From assembly GCF_024713975.1 (NCBI RefSeq), contig NC_091098.1, forward strand, positions 21,176,816 to 21,240,815: a stretch of 64,000 bases of DNA. Direction: 5' to 3'. Positions 23,755-37,659 of this stretch are shown piece after piece; positions within the stretch are counted from its first letter, which is position 1; every line of letters starts with the position of its first letter. This stretch comes from Paralichthys olivaceus (taxonomy: Eukaryota > Chordata > Actinopteri > Pleuronectiformes > Paralichthyidae). The notes beneath the pieces are model-generated. The model made no database searches, was not told where the DNA came from, and saw only the letters and a list, made by a program, of their open reading frames with translations. A program made the position numbers and the translations under genes.

Positions 23755-26700
23755 CTATTTGTCCTTATTTGAGTAGAACTCCGCCCAGCGGCTCTCAAAA
23801 AAGCGTCTCATGGAGTGTCCGGCCATTCCCACCTCTGATGTGTCCTCGTTGAAAAGCTCACAGTTGTTGAAGACCAACTGAGCATCTGCCGCAAACTCCT
23901 CACAGCTGCAGTACCTGAGGCGAAGAACCGGGACAGAGAAAAGGTTGATGTTTAAAAAGCACCAGAGGGAACAAATTATTCTCAGGAACTGGGCCATCAT
24001 TGGCTTCTGCATATGAATGAATATATCATTAGGGATGTAGCAGGACAGGAAATAACATTTTGTTGGTTTCAGTAAAATATTTAACTGTAAAGACTTGGGA
24101 TGATATTTTTATTTCCTATTTAATGTACAGTTGTAAGATAATTATTTGTCTCACTCATCAAGTTTTTAAGCGCCTTCACATCTGTCTGCATGTAGATGTA
24201 CAAAGACTGGGAAATGACTATAGAATAAATAAAGAAGTGATTATATGTGTTGTGTGATCTGCTCTTACCCTCCCTGTAGCAGTTTCTCTCTCATGGTGAG
24301 GAAGTCCATCGGGTTCTTGACGATGCGACGGTAGCCTGGCACCAGTCGGGGGTTGACGGGTTCAAGGAACGGCCAGGCTTCTGCATGAGCCTCCATCTCC
24401 ATCAGAATGATCCTGGGTGACAATACAACAAGGTGAATCTATGACAACCTGACGAAAAGAAAACGTTTTGCCCTATGGGCTTAGCTCTTCAGAGACTCAC
24501 TCGCAGAAGGTGAGGTCAGGCTGGTTGCGGGTTGTCATCCGGCGGCGTTTAGTGCCACCTCCTTCTCCAGAGTAACGCGAGGACGAAGTCGGTGCCACGG
24601 TCTCCTTGTTCCGTGTTGCCATCCCAGAACTACGTCGTGTTGTGGTTTCATCTTCAGAGCTTTCATCTTCATATCTTCTCTTTTTCACCCTGAACCTGGT
24701 TTTCGTCAAGCGCTCTGATTCATCTTCCTCCTGAGAGACAGAACCAATATGGAAGCAGATTCAGTTGCAGAGGGTCAAATGTAGCACAGAACAAATAGAA
24801 GGGAATAAATCATTCATAACTGCTCTAATTTCTTCCTTGAAATGTTGTCACTTTGCAAAGACAGGACTGGGTCTTACCCTGGCAACACAGGTGGGACAAA
24901 ACCAGTCTCCCTCTGGCACCTGAGTGATTTTGGGCTTCAGGCAGTACATGTGGCAGCCACGATCACAGCCATCACACAGCAACAGGCACTCATCATTATC
25001 TCCCTTCCTGCAAACCTGACAATTCTAGAAAAGGAGAGATCAAAGGCAAAGACCCTAAATGTTACAATCACTTGTTGGGCAGTGTGCTTCCAAAAAAACC
25101 TGAGAACACCAGAGTCCAAGATAAATTGAGTGAGATAAAGTTACTCACCACTTTAGTCACAGATCTCTCCCAAGCAATGGCCTTCTCCAGCTGGAGCAAA
25201 CACAGACAAATCTGTGGAGCACTGCGACAGCGATCTAGAGCCTGCCGCCATGTTCGTAGTCGAGAGGTGATTTCACTTTCCAGACTGCAACAGAGGAATA
25301 TTATTAGACAAGGTAAAAATATATACCTAAAAACAAATCACAGATCCTGTCTGTTCTTCTCACCTAATGACATCCATGGGATGCTCTTCCCCTGGTGTAG
25401 GCGTGAGAGGAGCGAGGCGCATCACTTCAGATGGGTTCCACAGGGGCTCCTTCAGGTAGCGTCTCTCGATGTTTCGCTCAAGGTTAGACAGGCGCAGCAC
25501 GGCCAGGTCCAGAGGGTGTGTGGCGATGCGAGGCAGGCCAGACCACTCCTTCTTGGTTCGTACAATCCAGTCATCACGTGGGTCAGCGTCATGTTCGTAG
25601 TACTGGAGATCATCCCGTGTGGAGTCTGGATCTGGGATTGTGTAGGGCTTAAAAGGGCAGAAGGGGTTTAAGTATCAGTCACAGGTATAATCCATATATT
25701 TATTTATTTTTAATACAATCAAGAGCTTTGATAATTACCTGGAATTCTATTATCGGTGTCTCTGTGTTAGATTCAGTTTCATTCACTGCGCTCTGAGGAG
25801 GTGCCTTGAAGAAACACAAAAGGGAGGTAAAGGGTTTGTATGTGCACATCTGTTTTTCAAACCATTTAATAATTTGCTGCAAATCTATTTTCAGTATTTT
25901 GGGGTTATTATAACATAATAACTTCTAACTTTTATTTTCACATGAGAAAATAAATAGGAAATAAGAGGAAATAGATGGGGTATACAATAAAGACCCCCCA
26001 CTGGCACAATTTGATAACAACATTACATTAAAAACTTTGGGTGACATTTTGTCGACACAACTTGGATTGCCGCCATTGTTTTGACAAAGTCGGATTAATC
26101 CAATGATGCAGATTGGCGAGTGTTATTTCTCACCTTCAGATGGAGGTCAGCAGCAATGACTCGCTGCTCTAGGTCCTCCACCCACTGCAGGGCGATGACG
26201 TCAGTCTCCATAGCCTTCTCCTGCACTTGCAGCGGGTGCTGCAGAACCTCCATGAGCACACCTTTCTCCTCTACCTTCAACTCAAATATTGGGTCTATTT
26301 GAAAACAAAAGCAGAACAGTTTTAAACGAGGATCACAGGGCAAACATGCGGGAGAAATTCTCCAGAAATCCAGAGTTGTGGGCATAATGATGTGAAATAA
26401 CAAAATTAATTAAGTGGCAACTGAGATGGTCCATTTGCAAACAACACTCACCGGTAATAGATTTGGTGCACATTTCAGTTAAGCTCTCTATATGTTTGGC
26501 CAAATGTTTATGGAGGACCTTTTCCCTGATGCCTCTTGGGTGAAGGGCCTGTAAGGTGTTTAACAGTTCCTCTGGCTCCTTGATCCACCACCAGCCACGC
26601 ACCATTGCTGGAAAAGAAACATACGAGGACCATGATAAAATTACACTCTTCATGTGTTCACTAAATGTCAGGAGTGACTGTATCATAGTTCATTGGTTGT

Positions 26701-29700
26701 TAAATTGCTGAATCTCTCAGAAATCATGGACACCACTACTTACATGCTGGAATGGGTTTGACCACAAGCTGTGTGAAGTACTGTTGCTCCAGCTCCTGGA
26801 ACACAGAGTTGGGAGGGCGGCCACGACGTTTGGCTGCAGCTCCTCGTGGCCCTCTGCGGGCAGGACTGCTGCCTCTGCTGCCTCTCCTCCGCCTGCGACC
26901 TGGCCTGGCAGGGGTGGTGGGAGTGGAAGGGGCAGCAGGAGAAATGAGAGAAGGAGGAATGGGAGCTGGAAGGAGCTGAGGGAGTGGTGGTGGGGCAGTG
27001 TCAGGATGTGCAGAGGTAAGGGTTGTAGGGGGGATTTCCTGTGGTGTTGCTGAGGTCACAGGGTCAGCAGGAGCCAAGTCAGGCAAGAGTGGGTCCGGCT
27101 GAGGGGTAAGGAGAGTTTATTTATTAATATAGCAAACATAATCGTTTAAGTGCATTGTTATTTCTTAATTAAATGTATCTGTATTGATTGTGGTGAGCAA
27201 ACCTGCATGAGTGGAGCAGCGAGTGCAGGCAGAGTACTCGGAATCTGAGGGAGGAGTTTAGGAGGTGAAGTAGGTGAAGTGGGCAGCTGGGGCTCAGTGA
27301 GAGAGAGATTATCACACGGCTGTTTGGGGAGCAGATTGAACCACTGTCCCTGTTTCTCTGCCATCTCCTTCACACTCTCCTCTGGTTGGGTTTCGTCTGG
27401 AGCTTCTCCTGATGCTGCGCATGTGCCGTTGGTCATCGTTTCCTGTGATTGGCTGAGCCAGTTCTGGAAAGCAGCTTGTGTGAGGTCTTGTGTGCCACTG
27501 TTCGGTGATCCTGGCCCTTCTTCGCCACCAGACCTGATGCTACTTCGACGCCGGCGGCGGATCTTCGCTGTGCGGAGGTGAAGCTCAACTTCCGGTTTGA
27601 TTTTTCGGGGGCGACCACGTCCTCTTGGCCTGCTCATGAGAGATGCAGTGCCTGGAAGGGGGTCCTCCTCTGGAGACAAGGTCTGGTTTGGGGCGGGGGT
27701 AGCAGAGGAAGGAGAAGAGGGTAGAGTAGCAGGAGATGTGGTAGGCATAGGGGTCTCTTCAACTTTGGGCTCCTTTTTTAAGAAGGTGACAGGCACCTCA
27801 GCTACAAGGACATCTCCAGAAGCTGAAAGAGAAATATGAGGAAAATGTATTAAAGACGGACAGACCAATGGGTTGTAAAGTGTAAAAACGTTAATTTATC
27901 CTCAGACTCACTCAAGAGCTCCTCTGGTCCCTCTACTAGAACTCCTCCGAGGTGAGGCAAAGCCAAGTATCTGCGCCTGTACCGGTCCTGACCCAGCAAA
28001 ATGGCCCGCATGGAATGAGACGTTTGTAGCAGCTTTTTACGGAAAAATGCTTGGCGCTGTAGTGAAACAAAGCAGAAGTGTTTTTAATAAAACATTACAT
28101 AAATGTATAAAATACAGTGTCAGCATGGTATCAGTCTTACCTTGGTCAGCTTATCGATCTGCCTCTCAAGCTCTGGAATGCTGGCATTGGTTGGACTCTC
28201 ACTCTGTAGCAAGAATTTAATTTAAATTTAATGTAAAAAAAAAAGTCAGATTTTGAAATCTAAAAATAAAAACAGTAGATCAGATACATACATCGCTGAG
28301 TTTTGGTTCTTCTTTGCGTGCGCGGCGGTTGCTTCTCTCTAGTACCACCCCGCTCTCCTCCAGAGAGAGGTTCTCTTCCTCAGCCACCCTGGCACTGCGG
28401 CGCCTCTCCTCAAAACACAGCTCTTCCTCTGAGCGTCCTGTACGACGCGCGAGTGCTACCTTCAGTCTGACACACACATCACATTCATAATGAGCATGGT
28501 GATCTGTGCTCTGATTCACAGAAGATCTGAGGGGGATATGTATTTATTCTTTATATGAAGTGACTTACTTGCGTAATTTCCCCTCAATGATCCACTTGTT
28601 CTTCCTGTAGGTTGCCATGTTTTCCAAAGTGTTGTCAATGTCACTGAAACACAAAATGCATGCATTAATAAAGTAACAAGGGTTAAAGAATGGCCTCAAT
28701 GAATAAATACATAATTAGTTCTTTGTCTAACCTCGTCACAATGTTGCTGCTGTTAAGCTCTTCCACCACGAAGCCCAGGATGGCTGCCTTGGTATCAGGG
28801 GGGAGGGCGTGAAATGTTTTGGTCCTCAGCGTGTTGCACACCTCCGTCTCATAACCATGAGATTCCAAAAAGATACGAAGAACTTCTGAAACCGTGCTGC
28901 GGGTCAGCTCTAACTCCACCAGCTTGTCCCCAAGGATCTTCACAGACTTAAGTTCGGAAAAGAAAGATAGACAAAGAAAATTTAAAAGTTTAAATATGTA
29001 AATACGAGCATTTATATGCTCACAGTGTATCAAACATAGGACTCCAGCTAAAGATAATTTTCTTGATTGATTAATTTCCTTTTAAAAAGTCAGAAAATGT
29101 AAGATGACATATTTCAATTGTTTGTTTAATCTGATAGAGGACATAAAAAGAAAAACAGCAAATTTTTAGACTGGAGCTGCTGAAACAAGTCAGTGTTTGG
29201 TTTGCTTTCACTGATTCAATGCCTAATGATTTAAACTCTTATCTCACACCTGATAATATGACGGCAGGCCTGGGTCATGGAGTGCAGCCTCCATCAGCTT
29301 TATCAGTAGGTCTTGGACTTCTCCTTGGCTGTCGCCCAGGCCCAGGAGGCCTTCCTGTAGGGTAGCGAGGCTGGGAATGTCCTTGGGTATATTGAGGCCG
29401 ATCAGTTTTCCATAACCATGGAGAAACTCAACCACAGCCAGGCAGTGTGCAAAGGCTGTGCCAGAGAGAACCACACCAGGAATACGGGACAGCTCTGGCA
29501 GGGGCTGGTGGAGACAAAAGATTGAAGGTCATAAACATACAGACAAGATCTTTACAATCTCAGCTTAAACAGAGCAGATAAGAACAGATTTGTGTTTACA
29601 TTAAAACTCACTTTGTGGTCAGTAAGACACATGTCCTCTGTGGGCTTCTTCAGCTCATCTGCAATCAACTGCTGCCTCTTTCGTTCCTCCAGACGCCTCT

Positions 29701-32700
29701 GGGCCTGCACTCTCCTCTCTGCTGCCCTCTTAGCTGACAGAGCAGCTTGAGCTGCAGCCTCCGCCTCTGCCTGAGCTTTAGCCAGAGCCTTTGCTTTACT
29801 CCGAGCACCCAGAACCCTCTTACCCTGGGCTATTCTTTCCTCGTCTGTCTGCCGTACTGGTGGAGGAGCCACAACCTTGGCTGATCTTCTGCGGCCTGGC
29901 TTCTTGGGCTCTGGTGCAGACTCTGAGGGCTGTGCGACCTGTGGGGCCGCTGGGTCGGTTGATTCAGCCTTCAGCTCCAGGCCCTTTTGCTCAAGCTGAA
30001 TTCACAAAGGACAGAAAGAGCAGGTGGAGGTAAGCAAAAGGTAGCGGAAAGAACATTGCTGATAAATCATTTCATATTTTTGTCTTTACCTTGGCTTTCT
30101 TTTTTTCATCTTTTATCTTCTTAATCTTAGCATCCTGCCTTCTCTTCATTCTTGCCTAAAATATGAACAGCAGCAGCAAAGTCAGTATGAGATCTTAACA
30201 GCAGAACGGACACAATTTTAAGTCTGGATTACAAACCTTTTTCTTCATTTTCTTTTTGATTTTTGCAAGTTTCTCCTTTTCCTCCTCCGTAAGAGCTTCT
30301 ATAAAAAGTGAGTAAAACAATTAGCCACAGTCTTGAGGTTACATGCCAATTAAGCCTTTTGATCTTAGCACATGAAAACCATTGCTTAATGTTAGCCAAT
30401 CACATCCTGATACACCCATAATTCGACAGCCACTTACCCTTAGCTTCAAGTCGATTCAACAGCTTGGCATCAACTTTGCTAAGGAGGTCGATCATCTTGG
30501 GTTTGGGAGGTCTACCGGGTCGGCGGGTCTGCCCTCCCTTCAGGCCACGAGCTCTGCGAGGTTTCTCTTTATCTGGGTTTGGAGGTCGACCTCGCCGGCC
30601 GGTGATGGCCATGATCATGGAAGGAACTTCCTCATTCGCCAAGAGGACCCACTTCACACCCTGAAACATACAGTGGAGAATGATGAATCCCTCATCCCTC
30701 ACCCTTTTACACATTTCTGATATGTTTAAGATTCCATTGGTTGCAAATGCACTGCAGTTCTGATTCATAGTAATCTTCAGATATTACAATCCATTGTGTG
30801 TGTAGGTTCAGGCAATTAGAATAAACCGACTGTAAATGTCAAATAAATGACAATCTCCCTTGAGGTGACTGTGCATGTCTTCGAGATTAACCCCAAAACA
30901 AAATCGTCAGATCCCCTCATACTTATTCCGCTGAAAATTAATACAATTTATGAAGTTTGTTCTTATGTAAAAGATAATGCTAATGACTTAGCAAACAGCT
31001 ACTGACCTCAGGAGTTTCTCTCTCTTCGTAGAAGTCTCCGATAGGCATGCGTGGGCTAAAGCTGAAGTGTTCTCTGGAGACCACGCTGTCCGTGCGTCTC
31101 TTCAAGTACTGAGCAAAGCAGTTAGGAGATGGCAGGAGACAAAGAATTTAAAGGTGACTGTTTTAACCATGCAGACATCAACTGTTGTATTTGTCATTAA
31201 ATCAAAGCATTGAATTCAGCAAATAAGGACCATTTGGTTCAGTTTTTTATTAAAAATGTACCTTGATTATTTCAGGGAACTGCTTCATCCTTCTTCCACA
31301 AGGTGTGTAGTACCAGGTTTCCCCCTTCATGCGATTCTCCATTTTCTTCACTCGAATCTCCCTCTTCCACCTGTGGTTGGTGGAGTTTATTATTACCGTC
31401 TGTCAAATTGGAGCTCTTAACACCAAAGTAAGCAAGAGGTTAAAGGTAAAATTACCCATGAGACAATGGAAACTGGACCTGCTCCTCTGTTGCAACTCTC
31501 CTTCTGTTTGATTCTCCTGTTTGAAAAAAACAAACATGAAATTAGACTGATTCACAACCTGTTTCAACAAAATGTCATTGCGTGATGTGCACCTCATCAA
31601 CATTCTTCATTACCTGCAGTTGAACTGTCATCATCATTTTCATCAGCAGCAGTTCCGGCATCGTGTTTGGGTGTTTTCCCCACGGTTCCCTCTTGGTCTT
31701 GTTTTTTAACCCTTTTCGCCTTCTTGAGTTTCACGGCTGTTGTGTTAATGGCTGAAGCATTGGCCAGAACAGCTTCAATGGTGGCTGTGATTGAATCAAG
31801 CTCATCAGTAGGAGGCCCAGCCTCTCCAGATACATCTGATGTTTCTTTTACATCCACTTTGAGGGACTTCTTCCTCTTCCTGCTTGTGGCTGCCCCAACT
31901 TCTTCACCGGTCTTGAGTTTCTCCACCTTAGGAGTTCGAGCCCGAGGCTTTCGCTGGGCCCCCTCAGGAACTGTTAATATAAGATTTTAAAAAAGGTTCT
32001 CAAGTTAAAATATTTGATATTTTTAAACACACTATATTAAAATCAGAATGTTGGAATACCTGGGGTTTTAATCCATATTGCCTTTGGAGTTCGAGGTTTG
32101 CGTGGTTTTCCTGGGGTTGTCAGATGTCCTTCGGGAGCTGACATCATCTGATCAGTTACTGGTTGAAGTGGGTGCACAGCAGGGCTCTTTACTGGCGTAC
32201 TGAAGGCGATGAAGTTCTCATCTCTCATGTTGAAATTTGGCAGAGTCACTGACTCGTTAACAGTGGTCTTCACGCTTATCCGTCCAGCTAAGTCGGGTGT
32301 ATGATGTCCTCTGGGCTCCCACTCAGCTTCAGGCCCTAATTAAAGATGACATTAAAGTGTGTCGGCATGAATTCCACTAAAAGGCAACAAATTGTGCAAC
32401 TCAGTTTGTTTGCAATAAACAGAGAAACAAATGTTTTTTAGAAGTAAGACTCCTCTTTAGATAAATCATCATTCACATTTCAGGCAATAATTACTGCTTT
32501 TCAACTCATGTGACAAAAGTTTCCATAATTAAAACTGTACCTTGACGACCACTCTGAGACGGCACTAATAAGCGTGGCTTGGACCCATCAGTTGAGTCGA
32601 CAGAGGTCTCGTCTATCTGTGCAGAGCTGTTTAGAGAAGACTCCAACATGGATTCTCCGGGGATTTGGGAAGTGTTTTTGGTCTCTTCTGCCTCAGAGGT

Positions 32701-35700
32701 TTCCTCGTCTCTAGTGGAGTCCAACATGTTATCTCTGGAGTCTTCCATGGAGAAGCTGCTGTCTCTAGTGCTGTCATACGCAGTCGATGGTTCCCCTTCG
32801 GCATTTGAGGTGCTGTCAAACTGACAAGTGTCCTTTCTCAGGTACGAGCTGTTGCCAAAGTTAGCAGAGTCATCTGTGCACAAGCTGTCACCATCAAAAA
32901 TAGACGACTTTTCAAAGACAGAGCTGACTTCGAGTCTTGAAGGGGTGTCACATGTTGAACTGTTATCAAATTGAGAAGCAGCATGTGAAGAGTTATCCAA
33001 ACTGTCTTCAGTCAGATGTTCTACCCTCATGCTGTGATGCTGTGGTGACTTTCTGGGTTGAGTTTGCTCCATCGTGGAGTCCTCTGTTTCGCTGACACTG
33101 CTTTGCATTTGGTGTTTTTCATAGTCCTTCTGTTTATTCTTGGCCATTTGATCAGAAGCAACTGTGGTCTGCAAAGACTTCCTCGGAAGATCAGTGTGGG
33201 ATTTATGAGAGAAAATTTCAGATGTATTAATATCAGGCGCTTCCACCTTCTGAGGTGTCCTCGTGGTTGAATCAAGCTGGGGGAGGTGTTCCTCTGGTTT
33301 TCCATTTCTTTTTTTACTGAACACCTTCCTATCCTCACTATGACCATGGTGCTTCAGTGCAGGAGGAGGAGTGGTATTAGGTGGATGCTGCTCAGAGTCA
33401 TAACTTTGGACCACTCCTGAAGACGTACCCATTGCAGAAGGCAAAGACACCAAGGCAGGAGGGGCGGACATAGGTGCAGTCCTGGAGGCTTGAGTGGTTA
33501 GAAGAGGTAGGGTAGACAGAGGTTTGACTGTAGGACCTTCATGAGCTGACAGGGAAGGTGAATTCCCCTCTCCTGGTGGTGACGGTGCTGCTGCAGAGGC
33601 AGTGGAAAGACCAGTGTTGATAGCTGGAGGAGTGCGTGTCTGGTGATGGGGTGTGAGAGGTGGTTCACAAGGTTCATTGACAACTGAAGGCATAATTGAT
33701 ACAGAGCCAGGAGATGCAGATGTTGATAAACAAGAGTTAGATGGTGCTGACGTCAAAGCTCCTGATATTGACACGAGAGGTGGAACCAGACCAGCTGATG
33801 AATATTTCACACCTGCAGATGAAGTGGCAGTAATCAATTTTGGGGGTCCTGGCATTTCATGCTGCGCTCCAGATTTATCGGGAAAGCAAGACAGGCTGGA
33901 ACTTTGAACCATTTGCTGAAGAGACGAGATGGGCGCAGACACCGAGAAAGACGTGGACACTGTTTCTGCTGAGGTGACAGCCGCACTAGGAACAGAAGCT
34001 TTAGGAGACAAGTTTGACTGATGAGACACAGACTCCAATGAAGAGGAAGAGACAGGAGGAACAGAGGAAGCTGTGGTAGGTCTGGGCTCTATAGTTGTCG
34101 AACCTGAAGGTGTAGTCAACTTCAGAGGTGACGTTGGCAGGGAGGAGGAAGAGGACCCTGCTGACAGATGCTTGGATCCAGCGGGGCCCATTTCAGTCTG
34201 ACCAGAAGTAAGGGGTCTAATGCCTTGCACAGAGGACACAGTGGGAGATGCTAAAATCTGTGGTGGAGTAGATTCTACATCAGGGAATGAAACATTTGGA
34301 GGCCCAGGCGCAGATTTTGGAGATCCAGAGACAGGAGGAGCTGAAGAGGACTTTGTTAGTGATGCTGACACAGCTGGAGGGGATGGAGCTGTGGAAAGCT
34401 GAGACGACACACACTGGGGAGGTGGATTAGGGGCTGCGTCTCGGATAGGAGAAGCCATCTCTGAGTTCTGTCGATAATCACTTGTAGGTCCCACAAGAGT
34501 GGCAGAGGGTTTGGATTGGTAACTGTCAGCTTTGGAAAGCCTCTGAGCAACAGGTGCTCTTTCACTGCCATTATAGCTTGTGTCTACGTCCTTGATGGTT
34601 TCCCTTGTATGCCCTGAAAGAGAATCAACAAAATAGTAAATTATAACAACAGGTTGTTGTCTTCCATAATAGACTCAGACATTAAAAAAGCTAAACAAAT
34701 CTGCTCACTGATGATGTGAGGACTACTTTATAACGTCTCACAATGAGCACCAACTTCTGAAGTCCTTCACATTCTTGTCAGTTTATCACAGTGTGCACAA
34801 CACAAGATAACACTGGTTAAACAGGACTGACAGTGAGAGGCTTGTAACCACAGTACTAACTTAACCAACTGACAATGTGAGAGCGTTTGTCTGCATAACA
34901 AAAACTTGTATTTGGTTGGAGCTCATTGTCCCAGGAGCCACAAATACTCCTTCAATTCAATATGACTCATCTGTTGTAAAGAATAAACATGAAGTTGTCT
35001 AGTCCTGAAATATAACAACGAAAGGTCAACACAGTATCCTTTTTCTCCACAAAAGAGCAACTCTCAGCATCGTTTTGCTGAACATTCAGTTGAGGCACTG
35101 CGTCAAAGTTGTATAAATGGTAAAGAAAAAACTGAATATGAGCAATTCACAGTGAAGGTGCTGCACACTGAGCATGTGGTGGCCACATGATAATCAATAA
35201 TATGAATAATGAAGCATTATAGATAAAAATGTTCAGTAGGCCATAGCTGACAGAACACCTCAGAGATGGTACATTTTCACCTCAGCACACAGTCTGACAC
35301 TGACATCTGCTGGTTTAATACTGGCACTGCCCCAGTTTTAAGCGCTGGCAGGCGGACTGACCCAGTGCAAGACATTCAAATGCAATGTAAAACTGGCAGG
35401 GCTGCAAATAGAAAACAGAAATTGTTTTCACCAATTAATTAATCTTCTGATTATTTTATAAAATGTAACAAAATGATAATGAAAATGTGTTCAAATGTCT
35501 TTGTCTCATCGAAAGCAAAAAAATAATATAACAATATTCAGTTCACTATGATGAGACATATCTCTACATTTGATAAGTTGAAACCAGCAACATTTTAAAA
35601 CTGACTAAAAATATGAATCAAAACATTGTTCGTCAATTATCCACTTAGTTAATCAACCAACTTGCCAAAAGAAAATATTCCCCGCTAGGTTGTAATCACT

Positions 35701-37454
35701 TTTAACTAAAAAATATAATGCACTTCAACAATATGACTTAGCACAGTTGCTATGTGAGAGTTTAATGTAGCCAGGGAGGGTGCAATGTCAAGTATGTTAA
35801 GCTACATCGAGGATAAACAAAGAGTAAGAAGACAAGTAAATGAGGAAAATCTAAATGTCAGAGCAGTTGGAGTGATGCCAAATGGTATAACTTAAAACTA
35901 TACTGCAGACACATATGTCAGTAATACATTTCTATAGAAACCAGAGAAACACAAAAGACAGACAGGATCAAATAAGCCAAAAACAATTGTGTGAAGTGGT
36001 TACCTTGCATGACAGACGACATTCCCATGCTGCTATCCCTGTTGTGGCTCTTGGGTGATCCACTGTCCTGCACTGTTGATGGTGATATTATTGTTGCAGA
36101 GGTCATTCCCACAGGGAGAGGGCTGCCAGTTCCTGCTCTGCCTAAACTGTGGTGCTGCGGGCTGCCGCGTGGAGGCGTAAAGTTCTGGGCTGCTGGGGGC
36201 TTCAGCTGAGCTGGGCCTTGAGGCTGCGACTGCAGCGGCTGAGGAGATGGTAGGGTCTGGTGCTGATGCTGGTAGTAGGGCATCCCATTGGGCATCAGGC
36301 CATAATGCTGCGGTTGCTGGTGCTGCTGGTGGTGTTGGTGTGGGTGAGAGTGGAGGTGCTGCTGTGATGGTTGATGTGGGGGAGGCTGTAAGGACTGCTG
36401 CTGGTGATGCTGTGACGGTGTAATCCCGGGATGGGCCGGACTCTGATAGGTCCCATACATACTGTGAGAATTATAACCTATCTGCTGTGGGCCAGGGTTA
36501 CTCCTGTTCCAGTACTGACTCCCAGTTAGGGGCATGTTTGGCGGGCCTGGCACAGGGGGTTGGTGGGAGCTTTCAATACCCCCGTTCAGTTGGTACTGTC
36601 CATGACCCTGGAAGTGGTGCTGTGACTGAGGCTGCGTCATCCCAGGTGCAGGCTGCTTCTGATGCATCCCCTGCCCAGGAGATGAGCCCATGGCTGGACC
36701 ATACTGAGGGTGCCCCCCCCACAGGTAGTCAAAGGCCATGCTGCTCTGGTGGTGGTTGCTCATGTGTGGGTAAGGAGCTGATGGTGGGTGGGAACTAGGC
36801 ACACCAGACCCGAGTACAGTAGTGGTGCCATTCACATTAATCTCACCATTCATATCTGTTAGACACAAGAACATTGGCAAGTTAAAAAGGTGTGCATGAG
36901 TAATATATATATATATATTTTTTTTTTTAAACATGTTTTTCTGTTGCTCCATTGTTCATACGGTCAACACTGATCACCACATAATAATTGTTATTTTCCT
37001 AAACTGGTAAAATCTTTCTTCACAGCTGTATGCCTTCATTCATTCAGTCCCTCCTGACTCTGCTCACTCTCTCTCTCTCGCCAACTCTCAGACACAAACA
37101 TAAATCATCAGAAACATCTGTAAACTAAAACTGGGTAAAAACATAATTTGGTCATTGCAGACAACACAAATGACATGTTTATTTGCAAACATAGCAGGGA
37201 AGTGAGTTCTGGTCACAGGAGACACGTTCATTGTAATGTCAGGTGTGAGCACAGGAACTTTGAGCTGACCTCATGTGAACAGATGTTAATTCCAGGACTT
37301 TATTTTGTGTTCAAGAATATAAATACTTACTCTTTCCCTGCTGAGGAAAACTCATGGAGGACCCGTTAGTATAAAGAGAATCCCCTGAGGAGCGTTTCAG
37401 TCCTGAGTTTGCTGAGGAGTGGGTGCCATAGCTGAAATGATTATTTGACTCCAT
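23755..37454 (-). CDS. baz2a: BAZ2A (TIP5), large subunit of the NoRC nucleolar remodelling complex
   Basis: BAZ2A pairs with SNF2H to silence rDNA repeats. 29 coding exons: 37331-37454, 36004-36855, 32541-34613, 32060-32335, 31614-31970, 31456-31516, 31262-31370, 31007-31108, 30438-30660, 30237-30298, 30090-30155, 29612-29995, 29250-29504, 28732-28946, 28569-28643, 28292-28466, 28141-28203, 27912-28056, 27203-27822, 26744-27098, 26452-26607, 26134-26294, 25739-25804, 25364-25647, 25149-25284, 24878-25024, 24501-24730, 24269-24412, 23755-23914. Phases agree throughout; product about 2,691 aa (human about 1,905). Order: Gln/His/Pro-rich start (42-325), Ser/Thr-rich block (326-1016), TAM/MBD-like domain (1227-1318), AT-hooks GRRGRPP and RPGRPPKP (1318-1392), charged helix, DDT (about 1565-1650), WHIM-type segments, AT-hooks GRGRPRK and KRRGRPPN, C4HC3 PHD finger (2466-2514), bromodomain (2591-2691). 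The ATG lies directly at a splice acceptor, so a noncoding first exon exists. Confidence 0.95.
32541..34613 (-). CDS. baz2a: baz2a giant Ser/Thr/Pro-rich exon (691 codons)
   Basis: One exon of 2,073 nt, phase 1 at both ends, a multiple of three. It encodes low-complexity sequence rich in Ser, Pro and Thr, then an acidic Ser-Asp region with repeated words of the type FDxSS and DSTRD. No folded domain is visible. It accounts for most of the extra length over mammalian BAZ2A. The neighbouring exons (36004-36855, 32060-32335, 31614-31970) are also phase 1-1 multiples of three, so each could be skipped without shifting the frame. Confidence 0.88.
35398..35670. repeat. Degenerate interspersed repeat in a baz2a intron
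   Basis: It begins 'cagggctgcaaatag' and continues with 'aattaattaatcttctgatta' and 'caatattcagttcacta', matching the word order of a fish repeat that starts 'gggctgcaactaacgatta'. It lies in the 1.4-kb intron before the giant exon. Heavily decayed. Confidence 0.5.
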
Positions 37455-37659
37455 CTGAAAAACAAAACAAGCAGAAATTATTACATGCGTTAACTCAACA
37501 TTCAACATTTCTCTCCGACAAAACACGTGGAAGTTTGAGCTTGACATGCACGGGCACGATGTCATCGTCACGTGAATCACGCAAAATTATTTAATTCATC
37601 TTTCGTTTATTCTCCTGCTGTTTTGAATGCAAGTCGACGCTATACGCGATACGCTCAAT

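Noticed and set aside
32336-32540. A possible C/D snoRNA in a baz2a intron (ATGATGA with a later CTGA on the minus strand)
   Set aside because: No convincing terminal stem flanks the boxes and no rRNA-complementary guide was recognised.
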